In this document: positions 34,312 through 43,115 of the stretch, piece by piece
Layout: each line of letters opens with the position of its first letter
How positions within the stretch are numbered: position 1 is the first letter of the stretch
NCBI GenBank assembly: GCA_051881455.1
Contig: JBJEPX010000006.1
Location: forward strand, 7,623 to 71,622
Source: Fimenecus sp051881455
GTDB lineage: Bacteria > Bacillota > Clostridia > Oscillospirales > Acutalibacteraceae
Length of the DNA: 64,000 nt
Reading direction: 5' to 3'
The notes under the pieces: generated by a model
What the model was told of the DNA's origin: nothing
Seen by the model: the letters and a program-made list of their open reading frames with translations, nothing else
Databases searched by the model: none
Made by a program: the position numbers and the translations under genes

Positions 34312-34770
34312 ATGAATGCTGTTGGAAAAATATCCGTTACGGAGAATGTTACTTTGATTTCTTTAAGCGACTCCCCTGCCGATTTTAAGATTGTAGCGCA
34401 AATCTTTGATATGCTCTCCAAAGCGGGAATTGATGTTGATATGATTTCACAGAACCCGCCGCAGGGCAAAACACAAAACCTTTCTTTCACGGTTAAGGAC
34501 GAGGACTTGGTTAAGGTTTTTGAAACGGCTTCAAAGCTTCGTGAGCTTCATCCAGAATTAAAACTTGCCATAAGCAGCGGCAATACAAAGATTTCGGTTC
34601 TTGATGAAGATATGAGGAACTGCCCCGGAGTTGCCGCAAAGGTATTTACCGCAATAGCGGAAACTAACGCTGAAATTAGAATGATTACTACCTCCGAGGT
34701 TGATATTTCCGTTCTTGTTTACAGTCATGACGGGGACACCGTTTATTCGGCACTCGAAGTAGAGTTTTAA
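34312..34770 (+). CDS. Stand-alone tandem ACT domain protein (aspartokinase regulatory-domain-like)
   Basis: 152 residues forming two ACT domains (about 1-75 and 80-152) that resemble the C-terminal regulatory part of aspartokinase: VTLISLSDSPADFKIVAQIF, AGIDVDMISQNPPQGKTQNL, ISVLDEDMRNCPGVAAKVF and ITTSEVDISVLVYSHD. There is no kinase domain. In Bacillus the small beta subunit of aspartokinase II has just this content, but arises from an internal start in lysC. Here it is a separate gene in the lysine operon. It probably binds lysine or threonine and modulates an aspartokinase encoded elsewhere; that partner is inference. A terminator follows. Confidence 0.85.
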   Translation: MNAVGKISVTENVTLISLSDSPADFKIVAQIFDMLSKAGIDVDMISQNPPQGKTQNLSFTVKDEDLVKVFETASKLRELHPELKLAISSGNTKISVLDEDMRNCPGVAAKVFTAIAETNAEIRMITTSEVDISVLVYSHDGDTVYSALEVEF

Positions 34771-34783
34771 TTAAATATCACTA

Positions 34784-34822
34784 AAAACAAGGCTTACTGA
34801 AAAACAGTAAGCCTTGTTTTTT
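34784..34822. terminator. Bidirectional terminator between the lysine operon and tyrS
   Basis: AAAACAAGGCTTACTG (34784-34799), loop AAAAA, CAGTAAGCCTTGTTTT (34805-34820), with T/A runs on both sides. It is the strongest hairpin in the window and serves both convergent units. Confidence 0.93.
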
Positions 34823-34836
34823 AGTATATAAGCAAA

Positions 34837-36063
34837 TCACTTCAAAATCGCTTTATAAAAGACTTTTTTGCCCTTTTTAATGATTACATATCCCTTTTCA
34901 AAATCGCTCTTATTAAGGGCTTTAAAAGGCTCTGTAACTTTTTCGTCGTCAACCGACACACCACCCTGTTCAATAAGACGGCGGCACTCACCTTTTGACT
35001 TTGCAATACCGGCTTTAATCATAATGTCGGAAACAAGAACCGCACCGTCATTAAAATCTGCATCGGTAATTTCAACGGTAGGCATATTTTCTGTATTTCC
35101 TTTACCGGAGAAGAGCGCTCTTGCACCCTCCTGAGCCATTTGTGCTTCCTCCTCGCCGTGAACAAGTTTTGTAAGCTCAAAGGCAAGTATTTCTTTTGCG
35201 GTGTTAAGCTGACTGCCCTCCCATGAATCCATCTTTTTAATCTCCTCAATAGGCAGGAAGGTAAGCATCTTTATGCATTTAAGAACATCAGCATCATCAA
35301 CATTTCTCCAATACTGGTAAAACTCAAAGGGAGTTGTTTTATTTGCGTCAAGCCATACGGCGTTGCCTGCTGTTTTACCCATTTTTTTGCCCTGTGAGTC
35401 AGTAAGAAGCGTTATAGTCATTGCGTGAGCGTCTTTGCCAAGCTTTTTACGGATAAGCTCTGTACCGCCAAGCATATTGCTCCACTGGTCGTCACCGCCG
35501 AACTGCAAATTACAGTCATAGTTTTTAAACATATGATAAAAGTCATAGCTCTGCATAATCATATAGTTAAATTCAAGGAAAGAAAGACCTTTTTCCATTC
35601 TTTGCTTATAACATTCGGCACGGAGCATATTGTTAACAGAGAAACAAGCGCCCACCTCACGGAGAAGCTCAACATAGTTAAGGTTTAAAAGCCAATCGGC
35701 ATTGTTTACCATCAAAGCCTTACCGTCGCTGAAATCAATAAATCTTTCCATTTGGCGCTTAAAGCAGGCCGCATTATGCTCAATATCTTCGCGGGTAAGC
35801 ATTTTACGCATATCCGTTCTTCCAGACGGGTCACCAATCATTGTAGTGCCGCCGCCGATAAGCGCAATCGGCTTATTGCCTGCCATTTGAAGTCTTTTCA
35901 TCAAAGTTAGAGCCATAAAGTGACCTGCCGTAAGGCTGTCGGCAGTGCAGTCAAACCCGATATAGAAAACAGCCTTTCCGTTATTTACAAGTTCACGGAT
36001 ATTTTCTTCATCTGTTACCTGCGCAATAAGTCCTCTTTCCTGTAATTCTTCGTAAATTCCCAT
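34837..36063 (-). CDS. tyrS: Tyrosyl-tRNA synthetase
   Basis: 408 residues from the ATG at 36061-36063 (AGGAGGAATA upstream). It charges tRNA-Tyr. Class I signature region near residues 37-50 reads FDCTADSLTAGHFM, where the usual H-x-G-H is T-A-G-H, so the first His is replaced. The second signature appears as KMGKTAGNAVWLD (KMSKS class). The tyrosine-site QFGGDDQWSNMLGG and YDFYHMFKNY are present. The C-terminal S4-like domain (about 345-408, VSDIMIKAGIAKSKGECRRL) is intact. Expression is governed by the T-box in the 300-base leader. Confidence 0.96.
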   Translation of the reverse strand: MGIYEELQERGLIAQVTDEENIRELVNNGKAVFYIGFDCTADSLTAGHFMALTLMKRLQMAGNKPIALIGGGTTMIGDPSGRTDMRKMLTREDIEHNAACFKRQMERFIDFSDGKALMVNNADWLLNLNYVELLREVGACFSVNNMLRAECYKQRMEKGLSFLEFNYMIMQSYDFYHMFKNYDCNLQFGGDDQWSNMLGGTELIRKKLGKDAHAMTITLLTDSQGKKMGKTAGNAVWLDANKTTPFEFYQYWRNVDDADVLKCIKMLTFLPIEEIKKMDSWEGSQLNTAKEILAFELTKLVHGEEEAQMAQEGARALFSGKGNTENMPTVEITDADFNDGAVLVSDIMIKAGIAKSKGECRRLIEQGGVSVDDEKVTEPFKALNKSDFEKGYVIIKKGKKVFYKAILK

Positions 36064-36080
36064 AATAGTTATTCCTCCTA

Positions 36081-36111
36081 AAAAATAAGTCCCCTGCAAA
36101 ATGCAGAGGAC
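36081..36111 (-). terminator. T-box-controlled terminator of tyrS
   Basis: On the minus strand GTCCTCTGCA, loop TTT, TGCAGGGGAC, then TTATTTTTT; arms at plus 36102-36111 and 36089-36098. It lies between the T-box sequence and the ribosome site of tyrS. Confidence 0.9.
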
Positions 36112-36339
36112 GAAAAAATTCGTGTTACCACCTCAGTTTACTGTTCCCTCACAGAAAACAGCCTCAACGAGTAACAATCATTACTCTGTACTGTAACGGG
36201 TACGCCCGACTTTTCCTACTGTAATTTTCAGAAAAGCAACTCAACGATGTATTTCACAAATCTTGCGTACGCCTTTTCACCAACCAAACGCTCTCTGAAA
36301 CTGCAAGAGTTTTGTTACTTCTTCGTGTCAATGTCATTA
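36082..36339 (-). ncRNA. Tyrosyl T-box riboswitch
   Basis: The minus-strand leader of tyrS carries the T-box sequence GAGGTGGTAACACG (the GGTGGTAACACG part is plus 36121-36132), the signature that pairs with the free NCCA end of uncharged tRNA. Stem I shows GAGAGCG, the distal GGTTGGTGAAAAGG loop and the specifier loop GTGAAATACATCG, where TAC (plus 36249-36251) is a Tyr codon. Uncharged tRNA-Tyr would stabilise the antiterminator over the terminator at 36081-36111. Confidence 0.95.
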
Positions 36340-36345
36340 AGCAAT

Positions 36346-36373
36346 ATTATACACATTTTAAAATTATTGTCAA
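36346..36373 (-). promoter_or_regulatory. Promoter of tyrS overlapping the end of recN
   Basis: Minus strand TTGACA (plus 36368-36373) and TATAAT (plus 36346-36351), spacer 16. The -35 overlaps the last codons and stop of recN (stop at 36370-36372). No terminator separates recN from it, so read-through from the long upstream block also reaches the T-box. Confidence 0.85.
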
Positions 36374-38046
36374 GAATAATTTTTAGCGTTATCAATCATT
36401 TCGGCGGCGGCATCTAACGAAAGCTTTGTAGGCTCGGCGCCGCCCATAATTCGTGCCAACTCATAAACTCTGCCGTTATTATCCAGGGAATCAACCCGCG
36501 TATATGTTTTACCGTCCTTTTCCGATTTTGATATGAGAAAATGGTTATCGGCAAAGGCGGCAATCTGTGCCAAATGTGTAACGCACAAGACCTGACGGTT
36601 TGAGGACACCTCTTTAAGCTTAATACCGATTTTTTGCGCCGCACGGCCGCTCACGCCCGTATCAACCTCATCAAATATAAGAGTGTCAATATTATCCTTT
36701 GAGGCAAGCACATTTTTAATTGCAAGCATAATTCTTGAAAGCTCGCCGCCCGAAGCAATTTTTGAAAGAGGTTTAGGTTCTTCGCCCTTGTTAGCGGAAA
36801 TCAGGAAATATATTTCATCAGCGCCTGTTTCGTCAAAATTCTTTGAATTTTGAACAATTTTAAATGTGATTGACGCCATATCAAGGAACTGCAATTCATC
36901 GCTTACGGAAGAAATAAAAGCGTAGCCGTATTTCTTTCTGTTTTCGGAAAGATTATCTGCGGCAATTTTCAATAAATTCAAAGACTCCTTCAATTCAATT
37001 TCATATTGTTCTTTAAGTTTATCGGCAAAAGTAACGCTTTCCAATTCTTTTTTAGCATTTTCAAGAAAAGACAGTATTTCTTCTTCAGTACTGCCGTATT
37101 TTTTTGACAATCTGTAAATTACATCAAGGCGTTCTTCAATTTCGTCAAGCTCTTTAGGGTCGATATCAAGATTATACAAAAATCGGTTTAATTCAGTTGC
37201 ACAATCGGCAATATTATAAGACATATCCGAAATTTGCTCCGCCGTCTCGTTAAGACTTTCATCAAAAGAAGATGCTTTTGTCACGCTGTCGGCAATATCG
37301 GAAAGCATATCACCGGCGCCTTTAAAATCATCGCCGCCGTTAATCAATGTAACCGCATTATTCACAAGTTCAATCAGACTTTCTGCATTTTGAAGAACCT
37401 TGCGTCTTTTTTCAAGTTCCTCTCTTTCGCCGACTTTTATATCAGCGTCTTCAATTTCATTTATTTGAAAGGTCAACAAATCAATTATTCTTGCTTTTTC
37501 GCCCTCGTCAACAATCAAACTCTCAAATTTTTTCTTTGCAGATAAGTATTTTTCGTAGGATACAGCGTATGCGTTTCTTATATCGCTGTTTTCAGCATAA
37601 CTGTCGATATAAGTATAGTGCAAATCCTCGTTTAACAAGTTGTGGTTATCAAGCTGACCGTGAACATTTATAAGAGCCTGCCCGATTCTTTTAAGCATTG
37701 ATACTGTTGCGGATGCCCCGTTAATTCTGCATATATTTTTGCCGTCCGAGGTCATTTTTCTGAACAATAAAAGCGATTTATCACTCTCATTGTCAATTCC
37801 CATTTCGTCTAAAATGCTTGCAACTGATGGTGAAATATCTTGAAAAACAGCAGTAACCTCTGCAAAATCGCTGTCGGTTCTGATAAGCTCGCGGGAAGTG
37901 CGCTCACCGAGGATTGCGTTAATTGCGTCAATAATTATTGACTTACCTGCGCCTGTTTCTCCCGTTAACACATTCAGCCCGCCGTCAAAATCAATAACAG
38001 CCTCTTTAATTATTGCAATATTGTTGATTCTTAAATGAGAAAGCAT
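36370..38046 (-). CDS. recN: DNA repair protein RecN
   Basis: 558 residues, normal. An SMC-like ATPase recruited to double-strand breaks. N-terminal LSHLRINNIAIIKEAVIDF with Walker A GETGAGKSIIIDAIN near residue 31 and LGERTSRELIR, a central coiled coil (about 150-370), then the C-terminal ABC part with IASGGELSRIMLAIKNV, Walker B TLIFDEVDTGVSG and VLCVTHLAQIAAFADNH. All motifs intact. It follows argR at 4 bases and is the last gene of the nusB-to-recN block. In Bacillus the next genes would be spoIVB and spo0A; here tyrS follows. Confidence 0.97.
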   Translation of the reverse strand: MLSHLRINNIAIIKEAVIDFDGGLNVLTGETGAGKSIIIDAINAILGERTSRELIRTDSDFAEVTAVFQDISPSVASILDEMGIDNESDKSLLLFRKMTSDGKNICRINGASATVSMLKRIGQALINVHGQLDNHNLLNEDLHYTYIDSYAENSDIRNAYAVSYEKYLSAKKKFESLIVDEGEKARIIDLLTFQINEIEDADIKVGEREELEKRRKVLQNAESLIELVNNAVTLINGGDDFKGAGDMLSDIADSVTKASSFDESLNETAEQISDMSYNIADCATELNRFLYNLDIDPKELDEIEERLDVIYRLSKKYGSTEEEILSFLENAKKELESVTFADKLKEQYEIELKESLNLLKIAADNLSENRKKYGYAFISSVSDELQFLDMASITFKIVQNSKNFDETGADEIYFLISANKGEEPKPLSKIASGGELSRIMLAIKNVLASKDNIDTLIFDEVDTGVSGRAAQKIGIKLKEVSSNRQVLCVTHLAQIAAFADNHFLISKSEKDGKTYTRVDSLDNNGRVYELARIMGGAEPTKLSLDAAAEMIDNAKNYS

Positions 38047-38050
38047 ATAA

Positions 38051-38497
38051 TCAGCCTTTCAACATTGACTTAATTGAATGAACTACATCGTCTGTTGCGT
38101 TTATATCTTTACAAACCGTAAAAATCGTATCGTCGCCCGCGATTGTACCTACAATTCCGGGCATATTCATATTATCAAGAGCGATGCACGCGGCATTCGC
38201 CGTGCCCGCATAGCACTTTACAACTACAATATTCATTGCTGATTCGACGGACAGCGCGGAGCGGGCAAAAATCATTCTGAAATTATCGTCATTATCTTTA
38301 CTTTCACTGACAGCATAACGCGTTTCATTTTTACCGTAATGCTCTTTAATCAGTTTCAGCTCTTTAATATCGCGGGAAATCGTCGCCTGAGTAACGGTAT
38401 AGCCATTTTCGGCGAGCATTGAGATAATTTCCTCTTGTGTGGAAACATTATTGTTCTTTATAAAGCTTAAAATTAATTCCTGCCTGTTCTTTTTCAT
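38051..38497 (-). CDS. argR: Arginine repressor
   Basis: 148 residues. A hexameric regulator that senses arginine. The N-terminal winged helix (RQELILSFIKNNNVSTQEEI, TQATISRDIKELKLIK) is followed by a short linker and the C-terminal arginine-binding domain with ANAACIALDNMNMPGIVGTI and AGDDTIFTVCKD near residues 120-132. It is complete. The position between nadK/tlyA and recN matches ahrC in Bacillus. No arginine genes are in the window. Confidence 0.96.
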   Translation of the reverse strand: MKKNRQELILSFIKNNNVSTQEEIISMLAENGYTVTQATISRDIKELKLIKEHYGKNETRYAVSESKDNDDNFRMIFARSALSVESAMNIVVVKCYAGTANAACIALDNMNMPGIVGTIAGDDTIFTVCKDINATDDVVHSIKSMLKG

Positions 38498-38501
38498 TTG
38501 A

Positions 38502-39359
38502 TTACCCCCTTCTCTGTGTTAATTTGCTGTTGAGTATATCAAAAAACTCATCGGACTTTATTCTTATAAATTCGGCATAATACTCTGATTTGGAAATAAT
38601 TATTTCGCATTTTTCGGAAATTTCCATTGATTTTTCGCCGTCTGTTGAAACTGACAGACGCTGTTCGGAATTCACAGTGGATTTCACTGTAATTACAGAT
38701 TTATCGTTAAATACCAACGAACGGTTTAAGGGTGAGTGTGTGCATATGGGCGTCAGCATTATACATTGAAGATTCGGGTCAATAACGGGACCGCCCGCAG
38801 ACCAAGAATAAGCGGTTGAACCTGTGGGAGTTGAAATCACTACGCCGTCGGCACGGTAATTATTTATTTTTCTGCTGTCACAGAAAACATCAAGGTCAAT
38901 AAGCTTTATTTCTTCACCGCGAGCCACTGCAACATCATTAAGACAGTAACCTAACAATCGCTTTCCCGCTCCGTCATTCAATTCAACTTTAAGCATCATT
39001 CGCTTATCTGTCGTATATTCGCCCGAAATAAGCTTTTCAAGCAGATAAAGCTCATTTCCTTCAAGGCCAGCCAAAAACGCTAAATTACCTGCATTTATGC
39101 AAAGTACGGGCTTTTTTAACACTGCCGCCTGCTTTGCAGCATGAATAAACGAGCCGTCTCCGCCGATTGCAATTATTAAATCGGACAAATTATAAATATC
39201 TTTTGAAAACCTGTCTTCGGTAATATGTGAGGACAAAACATCTGCCGCGGATATATCGAAAAAATATTCAATATTTAGTTTATCAAGTTGTGCAACAGTT
39301 TTTTCGGTTATTTCTTCTGCCTTTTCACGGGTAAAATTCGGAACTATACCTATTTTCAC
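38502..39359 (-). CDS. nadK: NAD kinase
   Basis: 285 residues. It phosphorylates NAD to NADP. The GGDG nucleotide motif appears as AIGGDGSFIHAAKQAA near residue 65, and the second conserved block as ADGVVISTPTGSTAYSWSAG with the catalytic Asp/Asn region KLIDLDVFCDSRKINNYRADG. GNLAFLAG is also present. Full length. It lies between tlyA and argR with 2- to 4-base gaps, a common Clostridia arrangement. Confidence 0.96.
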   Translation of the reverse strand: MKIGIVPNFTREKAEEITEKTVAQLDKLNIEYFFDISAADVLSSHITEDRFSKDIYNLSDLIIAIGGDGSFIHAAKQAAVLKKPVLCINAGNLAFLAGLEGNELYLLEKLISGEYTTDKRMMLKVELNDGAGKRLLGYCLNDVAVARGEEIKLIDLDVFCDSRKINNYRADGVVISTPTGSTAYSWSAGGPVIDPNLQCIMLTPICTHSPLNRSLVFNDKSVITVKSTVNSEQRLSVSTDGEKSMEISEKCEIIISKSEYYAEFIRIKSDEFFDILNSKLTQRRG

Positions 39360-39361
39360 TG

Positions 39362-40177
39362 TTAATCACCGTCCAATTCCTTATGAGACATTTCCGTGAC
39401 GCTGTCAATTTCATTTTCTGACACAGAATTTACATTTTTCCCATCTTTTATAAGATAAATCAGGTATTCAATGTTGCCCTCGGGTCCCTTTACGGGAGAA
39501 AAGTCCAAACCGTATACGGAAAAGCCGGATTCAAAAGCAAAATCCGCAACATTTCTTATGACTTCCTTGTGAGTTTCAATATCTCTTACAACGCCTTTTT
39601 TGCCGACTTTTTCCTTTCCAGCCTCAAACTGCGGTTTTATTAAAGCGACACATGCGCCACCGTCTTTTAAAAATCCAAACAGCACGGGCAATATCTTATT
39701 TAATGATATAAACGAAACATCAATACTGGCAAAATCAATTTTCTCACTTACAGTTTCGTCTGTAAGATACCTGAAATTTGTTCTTTCAAGGTTTATTACT
39801 CTTTCATCTGTACGCAGTTTCCATGCGAGCTGACCGTATCCCACATCAATTGCATATACCTTAACGGCACCGCATTGAAGCATGCAATCGGTAAAGCCCC
39901 CTGTTGAAGCGCCGATGTCCATACAAACGCAGTTCGTAAGTGATATAGGAAAAACCTTCATAGCCTTTTCAAGCTTATATCCGCCCCTGCTTACAAACGG
40001 CATTTTCTTGCCTTTAAATTCAATTATATCTTTTTCCTTTACTGCATAACCCGACTTTGTTTCTTTTTGACCGTTAACATAAATCTCGCCTGACATAATC
40101 AAAGCCGATGCCTTTGAACGGGTTTCGGCAATCCCAAGTTCAAAAACCGCAGTATCAAGTCTCTTTTTTTCAGCCAT
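39362..40177 (-). CDS. tlyA: TlyA family RNA 2'-O-methyltransferase
   Basis: 271 residues. An N-terminal S4 RNA-binding domain (residues about 3-60, KKRLDTAVFELGIAETRSKA and IMSGEIYVNGQKETKSGYAV) is joined to an FtsJ-like methyltransferase domain with the SAM motif MDIGASTGGFTDCMLQ near residue 87, a DVGYGQLAWKLR block and IKPQFEAGKEKVGKKGVVRD. TlyA methylates ribosomal RNA in mycobacteria; the older name is hemolysin. It overlaps the end of dxs by 8 bases. A charged C-terminal extension of about 25 residues is unlike the core. Confidence 0.95.
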   Translation of the reverse strand: MAEKKRLDTAVFELGIAETRSKASALIMSGEIYVNGQKETKSGYAVKEKDIIEFKGKKMPFVSRGGYKLEKAMKVFPISLTNCVCMDIGASTGGFTDCMLQCGAVKVYAIDVGYGQLAWKLRTDERVINLERTNFRYLTDETVSEKIDFASIDVSFISLNKILPVLFGFLKDGGACVALIKPQFEAGKEKVGKKGVVRDIETHKEVIRNVADFAFESGFSVYGLDFSPVKGPEGNIEYLIYLIKDGKNVNSVSENEIDSVTEMSHKELDGD

Positions 40178-42032
40178 TTTTGTTCTCCGAAATTCTTCTT
40201 ACCATGCTGTCACAATCCAAGCCGTATTTTTTCATCAAGGAATCAACAGGAGCATGATGCACAAACTCATCATTAACAGCAATGTGATGATATTTGCCGC
40301 CAAATCCTCTTTCAGCAAGCATATCGGCAAAGCTTTGACCTATACCGCCTGAGCGTTCGGATTCCTCAAAAAAATAAATGAATTTGAAATTTAAAGCAGC
40401 GGTTACTGCATCTTCATCAATGGGTTTAATCCTGTTTAGTATCAGCAATGATACATTGTTTCCTGCTTCTTTAAGTTTTTTCACCGCATTTGCCGCCTGA
40501 GCTGAAATTCTGCCGTAAGTCACAATAAGCGTGTCACCGTTCTGCACGAACAAATCGAAGTTATTTTCACTTACAGTAAAATCTTCGGGAAGTATTACTT
40601 CATTTCCTCTCGGGTAACGGATAACAGTAATGTTTTCAGCATTTTTTATTGCACAATTAAAATCATACCGCATTCTTTTAAAGGTATAAGGGGAATAGAC
40701 AGTTATATCGGGAACGCTGTTTAAAAACGGCACATCGAGAATTCCCTGATGCGTAACACCGTCCTCACCAACAAATCCTGCTCTGTCCAACGCAATAATT
40801 ATTTTTTGCTTTTGCAGTGCGCAGTCGTGAATCAACTGGTCATAAGCTCTTTGCAGAAAAGTGGAATAAACGGCTACAACCGGTATCATTCCGCCTTTGG
40901 CAAGACCTGATGCAAAGGTTACTGCGTGTTCCTCAGCTATTCCCACATCAAAAAATCTTTCAGGATAACACTCGGCAAAATCTTTAAGACCTGTTCCCAA
41001 TGACATTGCCGCAGTAATCGCACATATTCTTTTATCATTTTCAGCATGTGCACACATCATCTTGCCGAATTCAGATGAAAAATTAGCGCCTGAATGCATG
41101 GGCTCTCCTGTTTCAACATTAAATTCAGATATGCCGTGATATACGCTCGGTGATTCCTCTGCGAAATTATATCCCTTGCCTTTCACGGTATTTATATGCA
41201 ACAGTACAGGACCGTTAACCAGCTTTGCGCTGTATAGTGCCTCGCAAAGCTGTTCAATATTATTCCCGTCAATCGGGCCCATATATCTGAATCCCAAATC
41301 TTCAAAAAATGTGCTTTTGTATATTCTGTTTTTTATGCTGGTTTTAAGATTATATATGCTTTTTGAAATATGTTCACCTACAAGAGGAATACGGTTTATG
41401 GCGCGTTCTGTACGGGCTTTCATTCTAAAATATTCAGGTTTTGAACGGATTACGGCGAGATATCGTGCCATAGAGCCTACATTCGGCGAAATTGACATAT
41501 TATTGTCGTTAAGAATAACAATAAGCCGTGTTTTTGACCGCCCCGCATTGTTCAGCGCCTCATAAGCCAAGCCGCCTGTAAGTGCACCGTCACCAATTAC
41601 AGCTATCGTGAAATCGCCTTTTCCCAACTGCTTATTTGCGGTCGCAATTCCCAAAGCGGCGGAAATCGAAGTGCTTGAATGACCGCTGTAAAATATATCG
41701 TGCAAACTTTCCTCGGGCGAAGAAAAGCCTGAAATTCCGTTTTCTTTACGGAGTGTTGAAAACTTTTCAAAACGTCCTGTTAAAATCTTATGAGTATAAA
41801 CCTGATGCCCTACATCCCAGATAATTTTATCGTCGGGAGAGTTAAAAACTTTGTGTAAAGCAACGGATAACTCCACAACGCCGAGGTTCGATGAAAGATG
41901 CCCGCCGTTTTGAGATACGGTATCCACTAAAACCTGTCTGATTTCACCGCTCAGTTCATCAAGCTCACAATAATTCAGTTTTTTCAAATCATAGGGAGAA
42001 TTTATATTTCCCAAGAATTTAAAATTTTCCAA
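40170..42032 (-). CDS. dxs: 1-deoxy-D-xylulose-5-phosphate synthase
   Basis: 620 residues from a TTG at 42030-42032, chosen because TTGGAG lies 7 bases upstream; an earlier in-frame TTG at 42048 lacks a ribosome site. It makes DXP from pyruvate and glyceraldehyde 3-phosphate, the first step of the MEP isoprenoid pathway. Thiamine diphosphate motif AVIGDGALTGGLAYEALNNA near residue 145, HINTVKGKGYNFAE, the transketolase domain with DVGIAEEHAVTFASGLA, and LDRAGFVGEDGVTHQG are present. It lies between ispA and tlyA as in Bacillus. Confidence 0.96.
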   Translation of the reverse strand: MENFKFLGNINSPYDLKKLNYCELDELSGEIRQVLVDTVSQNGGHLSSNLGVVELSVALHKVFNSPDDKIIWDVGHQVYTHKILTGRFEKFSTLRKENGISGFSSPEESLHDIFYSGHSSTSISAALGIATANKQLGKGDFTIAVIGDGALTGGLAYEALNNAGRSKTRLIVILNDNNMSISPNVGSMARYLAVIRSKPEYFRMKARTERAINRIPLVGEHISKSIYNLKTSIKNRIYKSTFFEDLGFRYMGPIDGNNIEQLCEALYSAKLVNGPVLLHINTVKGKGYNFAEESPSVYHGISEFNVETGEPMHSGANFSSEFGKMMCAHAENDKRICAITAAMSLGTGLKDFAECYPERFFDVGIAEEHAVTFASGLAKGGMIPVVAVYSTFLQRAYDQLIHDCALQKQKIIIALDRAGFVGEDGVTHQGILDVPFLNSVPDITVYSPYTFKRMRYDFNCAIKNAENITVIRYPRGNEVILPEDFTVSENNFDLFVQNGDTLIVTYGRISAQAANAVKKLKEAGNNVSLLILNRIKPIDEDAVTAALNFKFIYFFEESERSGGIGQSFADMLAERGFGGKYHHIAVNDEFVHHAPVDSLMKKYGLDCDSMVRRISENKNG

Positions 42033-42046
42033 AAAACTAACTCCAA

Positions 42047-42928
42047 TCAATATGTTCTGTCAGCCAGCAATAATGCAATTTGTTCAAGAACAGAAGTATC
42101 ACCGTTAATATCTTTTAATGAATCTATCGCCTTTGCGGTAAGCTCTTTAACATATTCTTTGGATTTTTCAATTCCAAGATACTTCACTACCGTTGATTTA
42201 TCATTCTTATCGTCACTGCCTACAGGCTTTCCAAGTGTTTTTTCGTCACCGACAATATCAAGTATATCGTCAACGATTTGAAATGCTATTCCAAGATTTT
42301 CGCCATAATTGCAGGCGGCTTTAATTTCACGCTGTGTGCAGTTTTCAGATGTTAAGCAACCTAAAACAGCGGCGGCTTTAATAAGCGCACAGGTTTTTAA
42401 AGAATACATCTTTGTAACCTCTTCAACAGTAGGGGTTTCGTTTTCAAACTGCAAATCGAGAACCTGACCGCCAACCATACCGTTAATTCCTGCAAATGAA
42501 GAGAGGAAAGATACTGCCTTTACAATATTTTCCTTGGAAACACTTCTGACGCAGGAAAGCACACAAAAAGCCTCAGTAAGCAATGCGTCACCTGCAAGAA
42601 GTGCGTTGTCTTCACCGAAAGCAATATGACACGAAGGCTTTCCACGACGCATATCGTCATTATCCATACAGGGCAAATCGTCGTGAATAAGCGAATATGT
42701 GTGAATCATTTCAACAGCACAGCCAAAATCGACTGCCGCTTCAAAATTACCGCCGCAGGCTTTTGAAAACTCTACAGTCAAGAGGGGCCGTATTCTTTTT
42801 CCGCCGCCCTGCGCGCTGTATTTCATAGCGGAGGTAACAACAGATTCCATATTTTCGGAAAGAAGCGCCTCCAACCTTTTTGATACGGTGTCAGCAACGG
42901 ACGTTATATATTCATTCAAATCATTCAT
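42047..42928 (-). CDS. ispA: Polyprenyl (farnesyl) diphosphate synthase
   Basis: 293 residues. It adds isopentenyl units to make farnesyl/geranyl diphosphate in the cytoplasm. First Asp-rich motif YSLIHDDLPCMDNDDMRRG near residue 78, second Asp-rich motif FQIVDDILDIVGD near 219, plus SAQGGGKRIRPLL near 36. The four-residue spacing of the first DDxxxxD motif fits the bacterial FPP type. It overlaps xseB by 8 bases. Chain length is inferred from family and context. Confidence 0.95.
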   Translation of the reverse strand: MNDLNEYITSVADTVSKRLEALLSENMESVVTSAMKYSAQGGGKRIRPLLTVEFSKACGGNFEAAVDFGCAVEMIHTYSLIHDDLPCMDNDDMRRGKPSCHIAFGEDNALLAGDALLTEAFCVLSCVRSVSKENIVKAVSFLSSFAGINGMVGGQVLDLQFENETPTVEEVTKMYSLKTCALIKAAAVLGCLTSENCTQREIKAACNYGENLGIAFQIVDDILDIVGDEKTLGKPVGSDDKNDKSTVVKYLGIEKSKEYVKELTAKAIDSLKDINGDTSVLEQIALLLADRTY

Positions 42929-43115
42929 TGATTTTTACCTCGTTCAAATCGGTGATTTTTTGCTTTGCGTCATTCAGCTTGGTTTTACAAAAATCAGCAA
43001 GCTTAATTCCCTCTTCGTAAAGCTTTAAGGAATCGTCAAGGGTACTCGTTCCTTCTTCAAGAGTTTTTGCAATTTCTTCAAGTCTCTTTATTGCCTGCTC
43101 ATATGTCATTTTCAT
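42921..43115 (-). CDS. xseB: Exodeoxyribonuclease VII small subunit
   Basis: 64 residues, a helical hairpin: MTYEQAIKRLEEIAKTLEEG, then TLDDSLKLYEEGIKLADFCK. It associates with XseA to form exonuclease VII. It starts inside the end of xseA (17-base overlap; ATG at 43115 or two codons later) and overlaps ispA at its own end, so translation is coupled along the chain. Confidence 0.95.
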   Translation of the reverse strand: MKMTYEQAIKRLEEIAKTLEEGTSTLDDSLKLYEEGIKLADFCKTKLNDAKQKITDLNEVKINE

